DNA of 64,000 nt, from assembly GCF_003688285.1 (NCBI RefSeq), contig NZ_RCNT01000002.1, positions 186,001 to 250,000 on the forward strand, given 5' to 3'. How positions within the stretch are numbered: the first letter of the stretch is position 1; the number at the start of each line of letters is the position of its first letter. The notes beneath the pieces are model-generated. The model was not told the DNA's origin. It searched no databases and saw only the letters and a list, made by a program, of their open reading frames with translations. Below are positions 53,845 through 63,922 of the stretch, in pieces. The stretch comes from Rhodophyticola porphyridii (GTDB lineage: Bacteria; Pseudomonadota; Alphaproteobacteria; Rhodobacterales; Rhodobacteraceae). The position numbers and the translations under genes were made by a program.

Positions 53845-55659
53845 TCAGAGCGGCGCGGTGGCCTTGGCCAGCCAGGCGGCGGCTTCTCCCTCCAGAAGCG
53901 GGCCAATCCGTGCGGCAACCTCGCCATGATAGGCGTTCAGCCAATCCAGTTCCAGTGCGCCAAGCTGACCCCGGTCAATAAGTCGCCGGTCGATGGGAAC
54001 ATAGCTCAGAGTTTCAAAATGCAACATCGGCCGGTCGTCGCCGCCGGGCAGGGGTGGGGCCTCGGCAACGACGACGAGGTTTTCGAGCCGGATGCCAAAG
54101 GCGCCGTCGCGGTAATAGCCAGGTTCGTTCGACAGGATCATGCCCGGCTCCAGCGTGACGGTGCCGTTGCGCGACAGCCGCTGCGGTCCTTCGTGAACGC
54201 CCAGATAGACGCCCACGCCGTGCCCCGTTCCATGGTCGAAATCGCGGCCCGCGGCCCAGAGAGGCGCCCGCGCCAGCGCGTCCAGATCGCGCCCGGTAAG
54301 CCCTTTCGGAAAGCGGGCCAGATGGATCGCGATCATCCCGCGCAGCACCTGGGTGAAGGCTTCGCATTCTTCCGCGCCGACCTTGCCCACCGGAAGTGTG
54401 CGGGTCACATCCGTGGTCCCGTCTTCGTATTGCGCCCCGCTGTCGATCAGGAACAGCTGGCCGGGCAGCACCGGCGCGTTGGTCTCCTCCGTCACGCGGT
54501 AATGGACGATCGCGCCATTCGGGCCCGCGCCTGCAATCGTGTCGAAGCTGATTTCCTTCAACGCGCCGGTTTCGGCACGGAACCCCTCCAGCGCGCGGGC
54601 AATGTCAATCTCGCTCAGGGTACCGGTGGGGGCGTTTTCATCGAACCAGTGCAGAAACCGCGCCATGGCCGCGCCGTCGCGCAGATGCGCCTGCGTGGTG
54701 GCGGCGATCTCGGCCGGGTTCTTGCGGGCCTTGGGCAAGAGGCACGGGTCGCTGTCCTGCGCACTCTCGCGGCCCGCCGCGTCCAGCGTCTGTTTCGCCG
54801 CAAATGGGGCCGAGGCCGGGTCCAGACGCACCGGCTGGGGCGCTTGCGCAAGGGCATCGCTCAATGCATCGGGCGGGTGCGCCGTCACTCCCTTCGGCAG
54901 ATCCAGATCCACCAGCTTTTCCGCCGCAATGAAAAGATCCAGCGTTCCATTGGGATGAAGGAGCGCAAAGGCATGGACCAGCGGTGTATGGGCAACGTCC
55001 GCCCCCCGGATGTTCAGAAGCCAGCAGATACTGTCCGGCTGGGTCAGAAGCGCGCAGCCATGTCCCGCATCGTTCAGTGTTTCCGCGCATTCGGCGAGTT
55101 TCTGAACGGCGGTCTTGCCCGCGAACCGGTCCGGCCAGGCGCGCGCGGGGGCCAGAGGCGGGCCGGGCTGGTCAGGCCAGATGGCGTCGACCAGATTATC
55201 CCCGGGCCGCAGGCTGATCTGATGTGGGGACAGTGCGCCCTCCATCCGCTCGATCTCCGCCACCGTGTGCAGCCAGGGGTCGAAGCCGACCACGCCGCCC
55301 TTGGGCAGTTCAGCGATCAGCCAGTCTTCCAGCTTGGTCTCGGGCCAGTTCACCGGTGTGAAATGCGCCGTATCGGTCTGCGCCTTCACCTGAAGGCGAT
55401 AGCGCCCGTCGACGAACACGCCCGCACGCTCGGGCAGAACGGCGCAGAACCCGGCCGAACCGGTGAACCCGGTCAGCCATGACAGGCGTTCGTCGCGCGG
55501 TGCAACATACTCGCCCTGATGGGCATCGGCGCGGGGGATCAGGAAACCCTGCAGACCCGCGCGCCCCATTTCCGCGCGCAGCTCGGCAAGGCGTGGCGGG
55601 CCCTGATCCGGGCGCGTCGTCGCGGTAAAAGACTGAAAGTTCTGCGCGGTGTCAGGCAT
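53845..55659 (-). CDS. pepP: Xaa-Pro aminopeptidase (M24, aminopeptidase P type)
   Basis: 604 residues, the length of the two-creatinase-domain aminopeptidase P form. The N-terminal non-catalytic domains contain FLIPRADAHQGEYVAPRDER and WLTGFTGSAGF. The C-terminal pita-bread domain has the metal ligands in LFLIDSGAQYEDGTTDVTRT, DHGTGHGVGVYLGVHEGPQ, MILSNEPGYY and GIRLENLV. It ends with the M24 C-terminal region (DRRLIDRGQLGALELDWLNA). It removes N-terminal residues before proline, in the cytoplasm, with Mn2+. Confidence 0.93.
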   Translation of the reverse strand: MPDTAQNFQSFTATTRPDQGPPRLAELRAEMGRAGLQGFLIPRADAHQGEYVAPRDERLSWLTGFTGSAGFCAVLPERAGVFVDGRYRLQVKAQTDTAHFTPVNWPETKLEDWLIAELPKGGVVGFDPWLHTVAEIERMEGALSPHQISLRPGDNLVDAIWPDQPGPPLAPARAWPDRFAGKTAVQKLAECAETLNDAGHGCALLTQPDSICWLLNIRGADVAHTPLVHAFALLHPNGTLDLFIAAEKLVDLDLPKGVTAHPPDALSDALAQAPQPVRLDPASAPFAAKQTLDAAGRESAQDSDPCLLPKARKNPAEIAATTQAHLRDGAAMARFLHWFDENAPTGTLSEIDIARALEGFRAETGALKEISFDTIAGAGPNGAIVHYRVTEETNAPVLPGQLFLIDSGAQYEDGTTDVTRTLPVGKVGAEECEAFTQVLRGMIAIHLARFPKGLTGRDLDALARAPLWAAGRDFDHGTGHGVGVYLGVHEGPQRLSRNGTVTLEPGMILSNEPGYYRDGAFGIRLENLVVVAEAPPLPGGDDRPMLHFETLSYVPIDRRLIDRGQLGALELDWLNAYHGEVAARIGPLLEGEAAAWLAKATAPL

Positions 55660-55665
55660 CGGAGA

Positions 55666-55932
55666 TCACGGTTCCCAGGTGAGATAAGACGGCAGAACCG
55701 TGCAGCGCGCCTTGCGGGACTGTGCCGCGCCGGGACCGCCGCTCAGGCTCGGTCCGGCGATATGATAGGTGAAACCGCCCCGGTGCAAGTCGTTTGATAG
55801 AAAAAACTCGCAAGCCGAATTCCCGTGTTTCGGTTTCCGCAGCTTTACGGTCAGGCATGGCCTCCATGGGCAAAACAAAGGCGGGAGGTGCCGGATGTCC
55901 CGCGATCCGCTCGGCGCAAGGTGCAGCGTCAT
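55666..55932 (-). CDS. Possible small protein between cobT and pepP
   Basis: An 88-codon frame whose ATG overlaps the cobT stop by four bases (ATGA) and which ends 6 bases before pepP, as a coupled gene would. The product is basic and Cys/Pro-rich in the first half, without a family I know. No ribosome site is seen, and its third-base GC is lower than in neighbours. An overlapping frame is open as well. Real or not is undecided. Confidence 0.35.
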   Translation of the reverse strand: MTLHLAPSGSRDIRHLPPLFCPWRPCLTVKLRKPKHGNSACEFFLSNDLHRGGFTYHIAGPSLSGGPGAAQSRKARCTVLPSYLTWEP

Positions 55933-57806
55933 GACGCCCGTTTGATGCCCATGACCCGTGCCCGCGCGCGGGGGTCTGCATCGAAGAGGGATGCCAGTTG
56001 CTCCGTCATTGCGCCCGCCAGCTGTTCCACATCGGTGATGGTCACGGCGCGATTGTAATAGCGGGTCACGTCATGACCGATGCCTATGGCAAGCAATTCG
56101 ACAGCCCGGCGTTTTTCCACCATGGCGATCACGTCCCGCAGATGTTTTTCCAGATAATTCGCGGGGTTAACCGACAAGGTTGAATCATCCACCGGGGCCC
56201 CGTCCGAGATCACCATGAGGATCTTGCGCGCCTCCGGGCGGGCCGTCATGCGCCGATGCGCCCATTCCAGTGCCTCGCCGTCGATATTTTCCTTCAGCAG
56301 ACCCTCTTTCATCATCAGGCCAAGATTGTCGCGGGTCCGGCGCATGGGCGCGTCCGCTTTCTTGTAGATGATATGGCGCAGGTCGTTCAGGCGCCCGGGT
56401 TGCTGAGCGCGGCCCTGTGCCAGCCAGTCCTCTCGCGCGCGCCCACCCTTCCACGCTCGCGTGGTGAAGCCAAGGATCTCGACCTTCACGCCGCAGCGTT
56501 CCAGCGTACGCGACAGGACATCGGCACAGATCGCCGCGATGGAGATCGGACGCCCACGCATGGACCCGGAATTGTCCAGCAGCAGCGTGACCACTGTGTC
56601 GCGGAACTCGGTATCCTTTTCCCGCTTGAAGCTGAGCGGCGTGGTCGGGTTCGCCACAACGCGCGCCAGACGGCCCGCATCCAGCGTGCCTTCCTCCAGA
56701 TCGAACTCCCAGCTTCGGTTCTGTTGCGCCTGCAACCGCCGCTGCAACTTGTTCGCCAGACGGCTGACCGCGCCTTTCAGCGGTTCGAGCTGCTGATCCA
56801 GATAGGCGCGGAGGCGTTCCAGCTCCTGCGGTTCGGCAAGTTCTTCGGCGGGAATCTCCTCGTCGTATTCCGTAGAAAAAACTGTGTAATTCGGGTCGGC
56901 TTCGGAATGCGGGGCAGGGGGCGGGGGCTCCAGCGGGGCCTCGCCATCGGGCAGTTCCTGCTCCTCCGCTTCTTCCATCTCGCCGGCATCATCCATCTCG
57001 ACCTGGGCCTGCGCGGCGTCCTGCTGATCCTCCTGCGACCGCTCGGGCGCGGCCTCGCTGTCCTGCTCGTCGTCGTCATCCGCGTCGCCGGTGGAATCGG
57101 GCTGTTCCTCTTCCTCTTCGGAGGCGCTGTCCTCGTTTTCCGGGTCGGTTTCGTCGGGATCGTCGCCCAACTGATCGCCATAGCCCAGATCGTCGATCAA
57201 CTGCCGGGCAAGCCGGGCGAATTTGGTCTGGTCGGAGAGTACGGTTTCGAGGTTTTCAAGCGTTGCGTCGCACCGCTCCTCGATGAATCCGCGCCAGAGT
57301 TCCATCACATTTGCCGCTTCCGGCGGCAAGTCGCGACCCGTGGCCAGATGCCGGATCAGATAGCCCGCGGCGGTGGCCAGCGGCGCGTCCGCCGCCTGCC
57401 GGATCTCGCCGTAGCCCTTGCGCCGCGCGTCATTGCCGATCTTGGCGTCGATATTCGTGGCGGTCCCGGGCATGTCGCGCGCGCCCACGGCCTCGCATCG
57501 CGCGCCTTCCATCGCCTCCATCAGATCGCGGGCCATCTGACCCTGCGGCGCATAGCGCGTCGCGGTGGCGACATCATGGTATTTGTGCCGGAGCGCCAGT
57601 GCATCCGCAGTGCCGCGGGCCAGAAGGATCTCGTCTGCGGTCATCCGGCGGCTGATCTGCGGCAGGCGCAGGCTGTCAGCGGTGGCGCCGGGCGGATCGA
57701 CCGAATAGGTGACGGCGAGCTCCGGATCATCGGCAAGCACGCGGGTCGCCTCGGCGAGGGCCTTCTTGAACGGCTCGGTGGGGTTGTCGGCGGGAGGTTT
57801 GCTCAT
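55929..57806 (-). CDS. cobT: Cobaltochelatase subunit CobT
   Basis: 625 residues. The N-terminal domain (about 1-200), a highly acidic stretch rich in Glu, Asp and Gln (about 200-300, for example [20 protein letters not shown]), then a C-terminal von Willebrand A domain with MIDAS motif DNSGSM at 411-416 and [14 protein letters not shown]. With CobN and the AAA+ subunit CobS it inserts cobalt into hydrogenobyrinic acid a,c-diamide in aerobic cobalamin synthesis. CobS, often adjacent, is not in the window: upstream lie two small secreted proteins. Confidence 0.94.
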   Translation of the reverse strand: MSKPPADNPTEPFKKALAEATRVLADDPELAVTYSVDPPGATADSLRLPQISRRMTADEILLARGTADALALRHKYHDVATATRYAPQGQMARDLMEAMEGARCEAVGARDMPGTATNIDAKIGNDARRKGYGEIRQAADAPLATAAGYLIRHLATGRDLPPEAANVMELWRGFIEERCDATLENLETVLSDQTKFARLARQLIDDLGYGDQLGDDPDETDPENEDSASEEEEEQPDSTGDADDDDEQDSEAAPERSQEDQQDAAQAQVEMDDAGEMEEAEEQELPDGEAPLEPPPPAPHSEADPNYTVFSTEYDEEIPAEELAEPQELERLRAYLDQQLEPLKGAVSRLANKLQRRLQAQQNRSWEFDLEEGTLDAGRLARVVANPTTPLSFKREKDTEFRDTVVTLLLDNSGSMRGRPISIAAICADVLSRTLERCGVKVEILGFTTRAWKGGRAREDWLAQGRAQQPGRLNDLRHIIYKKADAPMRRTRDNLGLMMKEGLLKENIDGEALEWAHRRMTARPEARKILMVISDGAPVDDSTLSVNPANYLEKHLRDVIAMVEKRRAVELLAIGIGHDVTRYYNRAVTITDVEQLAGAMTEQLASLFDADPRARARVMGIKRAS

Positions 57807-58000
57807 GAGGGGAAGATGGGCCAGATCGGGGGCGGAGGCAAGAGAGGGCGGCGCGGTGCGGGGCGCTTGCGATGCAACCGGGCGCGTCTCGCAGCACCTG
57901 TAGCCGGATGCGGATGCCCCGGGCCGATGCCGTAACGGGCCACGTCCTCGGACGATTCTGGAAAATAATTTTAAAACAGAGTGATGGGAGGCGTCGTTCC

Positions 58001-58447
58001 CTAGCCTTCAGGAACCGAGAGGCGGTCATGCAAAGCCCGGCAATAGGCCAGGTTTTCCTCCAGATCCGGATCGAGGATGGTGCCGGTCGCGCCATGATTG
58101 CTGCGGAATCGGGAGAGGTAGAGCACGGCGACGCTTTCAATGGCGGGTGCGACCGTTTCCATCGCCAGCGCCATGGTCTCGCCGGTTTCGTTTTCGCGCA
58201 CGACGGTCGCGAAAACGGCCATGTCGGTTTCCAGTTCCATGACAAGATCGCTCAACTCCGTCCCATCGGCGGACACCTCGCCAAAGGCGCGGAACAGCCC
58301 GCCGCAATGCAGAAGACCCCGCTCCTGACCGGTATCGGCCAGGGCGGCGGTCAATTGCGTCTCGAAATCCAGGGCGGGCTGCGACAGGGCCGGCAGCGGG
58401 GCGAGGGGTAAAATAAACACATATATTGCAATAGCTTGCAGCCGCAC
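58001..58447 (-). CDS. Small secreted protein, paralogue of the next gene
   Basis: 148 residues. A signal peptide (cleavage expected after ALS or nearby, about residue 22) and a soluble, mainly helical chain with two cysteines: Cys48 in [13 protein letters not shown] and Cys136 in [11 protein letters not shown], 88 apart. They probably form a disulfide. The Cys-flanking pattern matches the gene at 58522-58944. No known family recognised. It points toward cobT with a 194-base gap that holds no gene or clear terminator. Confidence 0.75.
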   Translation of the reverse strand: MRLQAIAIYVFILPLAPLPALSQPALDFETQLTAALADTGQERGLLHCGGLFRAFGEVSADGTELSDLVMELETDMAVFATVVRENETGETMALAMETVAPAIESVAVLYLSRFRSNHGATGTILDPDLEENLAYCRALHDRLSVPEG

Positions 58448-58521
58448 GATGCATCCTTTCCAGCGGGGTCTTCCCGGGAAAGCTAGAGCATTATCGCGGC
58501 GGGCACACCCGTTTGGCGGGT

Positions 58522-58944
58522 TTACAGGTCGAAATACGCGGCACAGCGGCCGACCGCGCTTTGCAGTTCCAACCCGTCATCGGCCAGATAGGGCGTACCG
58601 GTTTGCGTGAGGCGGGGATAGAAACTGGTGCGAGCGAGGCTTTCCCAGTGATCCCGCCAGCTGCTGGCAACCTCGGCAATGTCGCCCAGACGCTCGGGGC
58701 CGCCTGCCAGATCGATCAGCCGGGCGGGGGTCTGGAACCTGGGCGGGTCTTCCGCGCCCGACAATTCTACCGCAAATTCATAGGCCTGGCCGAATGCTGT
58801 CATCACGGCGGCACAATGCAGCGCCAGATCGGCCTCACCTGCACCATCGGCAGGCCAGAGGATGGGGGCCGCGACGGTCGGTGCGGCGTAGAGGGGTAGT
58901 GATGCCGCCATGATCATGGCGGCGCAGAGGCGTCTTGCGCGCAT
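58522..58944 (-). CDS. Small secreted protein, paralogue of the previous gene
   Basis: 140 residues. Signal peptide cleaved near APTVAA (about residue 26). Two mature cysteines: Cys44 in ALHCAAVMTAFGQ and Cys134 in VGRCAAYFDL, 90 apart, matching the layout of the protein encoded at 58001-58447 (HC-x5-AFG and a C-terminal C). The two are likely the result of an old tandem duplication. Function unknown; periplasmic location expected. Confidence 0.75.
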   Translation of the reverse strand: MRARRLCAAMIMAASLPLYAAPTVAAPILWPADGAGEADLALHCAAVMTAFGQAYEFAVELSGAEDPPRFQTPARLIDLAGGPERLGDIAEVASSWRDHWESLARTSFYPRLTQTGTPYLADDGLELQSAVGRCAAYFDL

Positions 58945-59109
58945 CGTGTTACCCTTTCAGTCGTGACACACTGCTCATTTCGGCAGCTTTTGACCCCGGA
59001 AAGGTCGCCCATGGAGGTTAACAAAGCTTGAAAGGCAGGGGAAATCACGACGGGTGATGCGCGCGTCACCTATAACAATGGTATATCAATCCGGCAGGGC
59101 CCGGGACGG

Positions 59110-60042
59110 TCAGCCGGTGAACCAGTCGACCTCGGCATTGCCGCCGCAAAGCAGGACGGCGACCCGTTCGTCGGGTTCGGGAACATAGGCCCCCGAGGTG
59201 AGCGCGGCCAGCGCGGTGGCGGCCCCCGGCTCGCCGAGCAGCCGCGTCGCTTCCCACAGGTTGCGGGCGGCGGTGTAGACCTCCGCATCGGGGAGGACGA
59301 TGGCGGTCCTGACCCGCTCGCGGACAATCTCGTAGGGCAGTGCGCCGAGCGCGGGGCCGCCGAGCGATCCTGCGGACACACCGGAGGCCGCGACGTCGAT
59401 ATCCGGCCCCTCGTCGAGGGAGCGGGCCAGCGTGTTGGTGCCCTCGGTCTCGACCGAGACGACATTGATCCGGTCGCCGAACCATGCGGCGATGCCGCCG
59501 ATCAATCCGCCGCCGCCGGTGGCGACCATGATCGTGTCGAAACCGTCGAGCTGCTCCTCCATCTCCTTGCCCACCGAGCCCTGACCCGCGAGCGTGGGCG
59601 CGGTGTCATAGGGGTGGACGGAAAGCGCGCCCGTCTCCTCGGCGTGCCGGGCATAGCGGGTCATGCAGTCCGCCACGGAGCCGTCGGTCAGCACCACCTC
59701 GCCGCCGAAGGCGCGCATGCGGCGGAGCTTTTCCTCTTTCGCGATGGCCCGGGGCACGTAGATCACCGATTTATGGCCAAGCTTGGTGGCCGCATAGGCG
59801 ACAGCGGCCCCGTGATTGCCGCCCGAGGCCGCCACGACACCCGCGGCAGGCACCGCGCGCGAGAGCAGGTTGTTGAACGCGCCGCGCACCTTGAACGACC
59901 CGGTCACCTGGGTGTGTTCCAGCTTGAACCGGACCGGATAGGGCAGGCCGAGCGGGCCGGGCTCGACAGTCAGAACCGGGGTATGACGGATGTAGGGGGC
60001 GATGCGGGTCGCGGCGGCGGCGATCTGGGTCGGGTTCAACAT
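59110..60042 (-). CDS. PLP-dependent threonine/serine dehydratase-like enzyme
   Basis: 310 residues from ATG 60040-60042; a TTG 12 codons upstream, directly after the preceding stop, is an alternative. Fold-type II PLP enzyme: KLEHTQVTGSFKVRGAFNNL holds the PLP lysine (SFK), AASGGNHGAAVAYAA the Asn/His loop, and ATGGGGLIGGIAAWF the phosphate-binding Gly loop. No ACT regulatory domain, so a catabolic serine/threonine dehydratase or a related racemase or ammonia-lyase is likely. It shares its operon with an Asp/Glu-racemase homologue. Confidence 0.85.
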   Translation of the reverse strand: MLNPTQIAAAATRIAPYIRHTPVLTVEPGPLGLPYPVRFKLEHTQVTGSFKVRGAFNNLLSRAVPAAGVVAASGGNHGAAVAYAATKLGHKSVIYVPRAIAKEEKLRRMRAFGGEVVLTDGSVADCMTRYARHAEETGALSVHPYDTAPTLAGQGSVGKEMEEQLDGFDTIMVATGGGGLIGGIAAWFGDRINVVSVETEGTNTLARSLDEGPDIDVAASGVSAGSLGGPALGALPYEIVRERVRTAIVLPDAEVYTAARNLWEATRLLGEPGAATALAALTSGAYVPEPDERVAVLLCGGNAEVDWFTG

Positions 60043-60078
60043 GGAGAAAGCTGTTCCATGTCCGGCGCTTGCGGTCAA

Positions 60079-60771
60079 TCACGCGATCCGGTCGAGCGCG
60101 ATCTGATCCGTGGCGAGGCGGGTGAGCAGATCCACATGGATATCGACCGCGTCGATCACGCGGTAACCGGGATCATGGCCGTCAAAGGCAAGGCCCAGAT
60201 CGGTGCCGGCCATCACGATGGCCTCTGCGCCCCCGGTCTCCACCATCCGGCGGCCTTCGTCGAAGAGGCGGCGGCGCTGTGCCGCGCTGCAGGTGCCGGA
60301 GAGGGCGATATCCTGATACAGCAGCCCGATCTCCCTGAGATCGCCGGCGGGCGCGACGGGTCTGGTGCGCCGCATCTGGCCGTAGAGCCCGGTGCGCATG
60401 ACGACCTCTGTCCCCAGAAGGCCGACGGTGGCGAGCCCTTCGGCGGCAAAGGCGCTGTCGAGCGGGGTGATCGCGCTGACCAGCGGCAGCGGCGAGATCG
60501 TCTCGGTCTCGGCATAGCAGAAATGGCCGCCGAGGGAGGTGATGGCGGCGCAATCGGCGCCCGCGGCATGCAGGCGCGACAGAAGCCCCGCATAGATCCG
60601 GGCCTGCGCCGCGCGATTGTCGGCATTGTTGTTGCGGATCAGATCGCCCACATCGGCCTGCACGATTGTGAGGTCCAGCCTGCGGTCCAGCGCGCGCATG
60701 CGGGCGGTGAGGCGCTGGTAATAGACAAGGGTGGCGGCGGGGCCGATGCCGCCGATCAGGCCGATATGCAT
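60079..60771 (-). CDS. Aspartate/glutamate racemase-like protein without the catalytic cysteine
   Basis: 230 residues. The Asp/Glu racemase opening MHIGLIGGIGPAATLVYYQR is clear. The first active-site position reads AITSLGGHF (residues 76-84), where family members have C-N-T or T-N-T. The second reads VMAGTDL (186-192), where ILGCTE is usual, so Gly189 replaces the catalytic Cys. A racemase or lyase using other chemistry, or a binding role, is possible. It lies one codon or so upstream of the PLP enzyme on the same strand, likely acting on the same amino acid. Confidence 0.82.
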   Translation of the reverse strand: MHIGLIGGIGPAATLVYYQRLTARMRALDRRLDLTIVQADVGDLIRNNNADNRAAQARIYAGLLSRLHAAGADCAAITSLGGHFCYAETETISPLPLVSAITPLDSAFAAEGLATVGLLGTEVVMRTGLYGQMRRTRPVAPAGDLREIGLLYQDIALSGTCSAAQRRRLFDEGRRMVETGGAEAIVMAGTDLGLAFDGHDPGYRVIDAVDIHVDLLTRLATDQIALDRIA

Positions 60772-60908
60772 GGGCGCGACCTCCCGGATTTGAGCCGGGT
60801 TGATTTGACGCGCGGGGGCGGGCCGGTGTCAAATCAGGATTGGTGATCTGCGCCATCGGTATCCCCGTGCGGCGGACCGGGCGACCTGTGCGCCCTGCGA
60901 GCGATGTG

Positions 60909-62252
60909 TCAGACAGCCGCCTGAACCGCGCCCACGATCTCGTCGACCACGGAGACCATCAGCGCCTCGTCCTCGGCCTCGGCCATGACGCGGATCAGCG
61001 GTTCGGTGCCCGATTTGCGGATCAGCAGGCGGCCGTGGCCGTTCAGCCGCGCCTCGCCCGCCGCGATCGCGGCCAGGACTTCAGGCGCCTCCAGCGGAAG
61101 CTGCCCGTTGGCATAGCGCACGTTCTTCAAGAGTTGCGGCACGGTCTCGAAATTGCGGGCCAGCGCACTGGCCGGGCGGTCCGTCCGGACCATTTCCGCC
61201 AGAAACTGCAGGCCCGCGATCAGCCCGTCGCCTGTGGTCGCATAATCCGTCATCACGATATGGCCCGATTGCTCCCCGCCGAGGTTCAGCCCGTGCTGGC
61301 GCATCGCCTCCACCACGTAGCGGTCGCCCACCGGGGTCCGGTGCAGTTCGATCGAGCGTTCGGCCAGATACCGCTCCAGCCCCAGATTGGACATCACCGT
61401 AGCCGCAAGGGTCTGCCCGTTCAGGCGCCCCTCTTCGGCCCAGCGGTTGGCGAACAGCGCCATGATCTGGTCGCCATCGGCCAGGACGCCGTTTTCGTCG
61501 ATCAGCATCACCCGGTCGGCATCGCCGTCGAGGCAGATGCCCAGATCCGCGCCGACCTCCCTGATCTTGGCCGCGGCGGCGCCGGGCGCGGTGGAGCCGA
61601 CCCCGTCATTGATGTTGGTGCCGTCGGGGGACACGCCGATCGCCACCACCTCGGCCCCCAGCTCCCAGAGCACTTCGGGGGCCGTGCGGTAGGCCGCGCC
61701 GTTGGCGCAATCCAACACCACTTTCAGCCCGTCCAGACGCAATCCGGGCGGGAAGGTGCTTTTCACCCGCTCCATATAGCGGAACCGGCCATCGTCGATC
61801 CGCCGGGCGCGGCCGATATTCTTGGCCTGCGCGGGCTGCACGTCGGCGTCCAGCAGGGCCTCGATCTCGACCTCCGCCTCGTCGGAGAGCTTGAAACCGT
61901 CAGGCCCGAAGAGCTTGATCCCATTGTCTTCCGCAGGGTTGTGAGAGGCGGAGATCATTACCCCCACATCGGCCCGCATCGAGGTTGTCAGCAGGCCCAC
62001 CGCCGGTGTCGGCACGGGGCCGAGCAGCAACACGTTCATCCCGGTGGAGGTGAAGCCCGCAGTCAGCGCATTTTCGATCATGTATCCCGAAAGCCGGGTA
62101 TCCTTGCCGATCACCACCCGGTGCGCCCGGCCTCCATCAGTGCGGAAATACCGGCCCGCCGCCGCGCCCAGTTTCAGCGCCATTTCGGCGGTCATAGGAA
62201 ACTCGTTCGCCCGGCCTCGCACCCCGTCGGTGCCAAACAGCTTGCGCGTCAT
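60909..62252 (-). CDS. glmM: Phosphoglucosamine mutase
   Basis: 447 residues from ATG 62250-62252 ([20 protein letters not shown]), overlapping the folP stop by four bases (ATGA). The active-site phosphoserine motif is [13 protein letters not shown], the metal site [20 protein letters not shown], the sugar loop [19 protein letters not shown], and the phosphate site [19 protein letters not shown]. It converts glucosamine-6-P to glucosamine-1-P, feeding UDP-GlcNAc for the murein and lipid A routes encoded earlier in this window. Confidence 0.97.
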   Translation of the reverse strand: MTRKLFGTDGVRGRANEFPMTAEMALKLGAAAGRYFRTDGGRAHRVVIGKDTRLSGYMIENALTAGFTSTGMNVLLLGPVPTPAVGLLTTSMRADVGVMISASHNPAEDNGIKLFGPDGFKLSDEAEVEIEALLDADVQPAQAKNIGRARRIDDGRFRYMERVKSTFPPGLRLDGLKVVLDCANGAAYRTAPEVLWELGAEVVAIGVSPDGTNINDGVGSTAPGAAAAKIREVGADLGICLDGDADRVMLIDENGVLADGDQIMALFANRWAEEGRLNGQTLAATVMSNLGLERYLAERSIELHRTPVGDRYVVEAMRQHGLNLGGEQSGHIVMTDYATTGDGLIAGLQFLAEMVRTDRPASALARNFETVPQLLKNVRYANGQLPLEAPEVLAAIAAGEARLNGHGRLLIRKSGTEPLIRVMAEAEDEALMVSVVDEIVGAVQAAV

Positions 62253-63280
62253 GTCTGGTCGTCCTTCTCGCTGCCCGTCCCGCTTGCGGCCCCCCACAGC
62301 GCGATCATTTGTCGGTGCACTTCTATATCATGAACCCGCAGCATCTGTATCCCCTGCGATATCGCCCATAGGCCAACCGCCGCCGAAGCCGCACCGCGCG
62401 CCTCGGGCACCGCGACCCCGCCGATGCGCCCGATCATGCCCTTGCGCGAGACACCCAGCAATACACCGCAGCCCAGACCGTGAAACAGGCTGATCCGGGC
62501 GAGGAGCGCAAGGTTGTGCGGGTCGCGCTTGCCGAATCCGATGCCCGGATCGACCATGATCCGCGCGCGCGGGATGCCCGCGGCCTCGGCCCCGGCCACG
62601 GCGGCCTCCAGCGCGTCGTAGACATCGAGCAGGACGTGATCGTAACGCGGATCGTCCTGCATGGTTTCGGGCAGTCCCTCGGAATGCATGAGGACGATCG
62701 GGGCGCCGGCAGCGGCGGCCACTTCGGCCACCTGCGGATCGAAACGCAGGCCCGAGATGTCGTTGACGATGCCAGCGCCCGCGGCCAGGGCGGCGCGGGC
62801 CACGGCGGCCTTGCGGGTGTCGATGCTGATCGGCACGGTCACGCCGCCGCGGCGGAGGGCCGCGATCACCGGGCCGGTGCGGGCGATTTCTTCCTCCGCG
62901 GGCACCTCCACCGCGCCGGGCCGGGTCGATTCGCCCCCGATATCCAGAAGATCGGCCCCCTGATCCAGCATCTCATGCACACGCCGCAGTGCCGCATCGG
63001 GCGCGTTGAACCGCCCGCCATCGGAAAAACTGTCGGGCGTCAGGTTCAGTATTGCCATGATCCGAGGGGTGTTCAGCGAAACGCCGCCCAGATCGGCACG
63101 CGGAGCCGTCAGCCGGGTCAGGATGTCGGGGGGAACCGCCTCGATTGGAACGATCCGGGGCGCGGCATTGCGGGACAAAACCTCCACCCGGTCGAAATGG
63201 CACCAGCCGCCAGCCAGCAGTTTCGCGCCCGGAATCGCGGCCGGATCGCGCAACGGAATCGGTCTGAAATAGCGTGTCAT
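62249..63280 (-). CDS. folP: Dihydropteroate synthase
   Basis: 343 residues from ATG 63278-63280. The catalytic barrel starts near residue 70 with [20 protein letters not shown], then [64 protein letters not shown] and [11 protein letters not shown]. The first 65-70 residues are an extension compared with the Escherichia coli enzyme (about 280). It joins p-aminobenzoate to the pterin in folate synthesis. Translationally coupled to glmM. No obvious ribosome site. Confidence 0.95.
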   Translation of the reverse strand: MTRYFRPIPLRDPAAIPGAKLLAGGWCHFDRVEVLSRNAAPRIVPIEAVPPDILTRLTAPRADLGGVSLNTPRIMAILNLTPDSFSDGGRFNAPDAALRRVHEMLDQGADLLDIGGESTRPGAVEVPAEEEIARTGPVIAALRRGGVTVPISIDTRKAAVARAALAAGAGIVNDISGLRFDPQVAEVAAAAGAPIVLMHSEGLPETMQDDPRYDHVLLDVYDALEAAVAGAEAAGIPRARIMVDPGIGFGKRDPHNLALLARISLFHGLGCGVLLGVSRKGMIGRIGGVAVPEARGAASAAVGLWAISQGIQMLRVHDIEVHRQMIALWGAASGTGSEKDDQT

Positions 63281-63394
63281 GCGTTCGCGTAACTTCGGGC
63301 CGGGGCCATCGCAAGTGGCAAAACCCCGCCCGCCGCAGTGCGGCGCGGGCGCAAACAGCTTGCCGGAACCGCGCGCGCATGGGAAATTCCGCCC

Positions 63395-63922
63395 ATGACG
63401 ATCGCTGTTCGCACCACAGAGCCGGAGCCGATTTTCCGCACCGCGCGGCTGACATGCCGCCCGGTGGAGGCGTCCGATGCCGCGTTTTACGCCGATCTTT
63501 TCGCGCGTCAGGAACTGGTGGAGCATCGCCCCGATCCGACGCCCTTCGACACAGCGCGCAGCGCCACCAGCCTGGGCCGCGATCTGGCCCATTGGCAGCG
63601 CCACGGGTTCGGCCGCTGGGCGCTGCTTCATGCGGGCCGCCCGGTGGGGCTGGGGGGACTGAGCCTCAAGTTCCAGTATCGCGGTCTCAATCTCAGCTAT
63701 CACCTGCTGCCGGATCTCTGGGGGCAGGGGCTGGCCAGTGAGTTCGTGCGCGGGGCGGTCGACTATGCCGGACTGGCGCTGAAGGCCGACGAGGTCTATG
63801 GCCTTGTGCGGCCCTCGAACACCGCGTCCATCCGGGTGCTGGAAAAAGCCGGTTTCGCGCGCGGTGCGGACCACATGGTGGGTGGCGCGCCGATGTCGGA
63901 GCTGCGCCTAAAACTCCGGTAG
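63395..63922 (+). CDS. GNAT-family N-acetyltransferase (RimJ/RimL-like)
   Basis: 175 residues from ATG 63395. Typical RimJ/L layout: FRTARLTCRPVEASDAAFYA at the start, WALLHAGRPVGLGGLSLKF, LSYHLLPDLWGQGLASEFVR (acetyl-CoA loop Q-G-x-A) and VRPSNTASIRVLEKAGFA. It would acetylate an amine on a protein, antibiotic or metabolite; target unknown. Divergent from folP with 114 bases between. Its 3' end overlaps the convergent last gene. Confidence 0.87.
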   Translation: MTIAVRTTEPEPIFRTARLTCRPVEASDAAFYADLFARQELVEHRPDPTPFDTARSATSLGRDLAHWQRHGFGRWALLHAGRPVGLGGLSLKFQYRGLNLSYHLLPDLWGQGLASEFVRGAVDYAGLALKADEVYGLVRPSNTASIRVLEKAGFARGADHMVGGAPMSELRLKLR

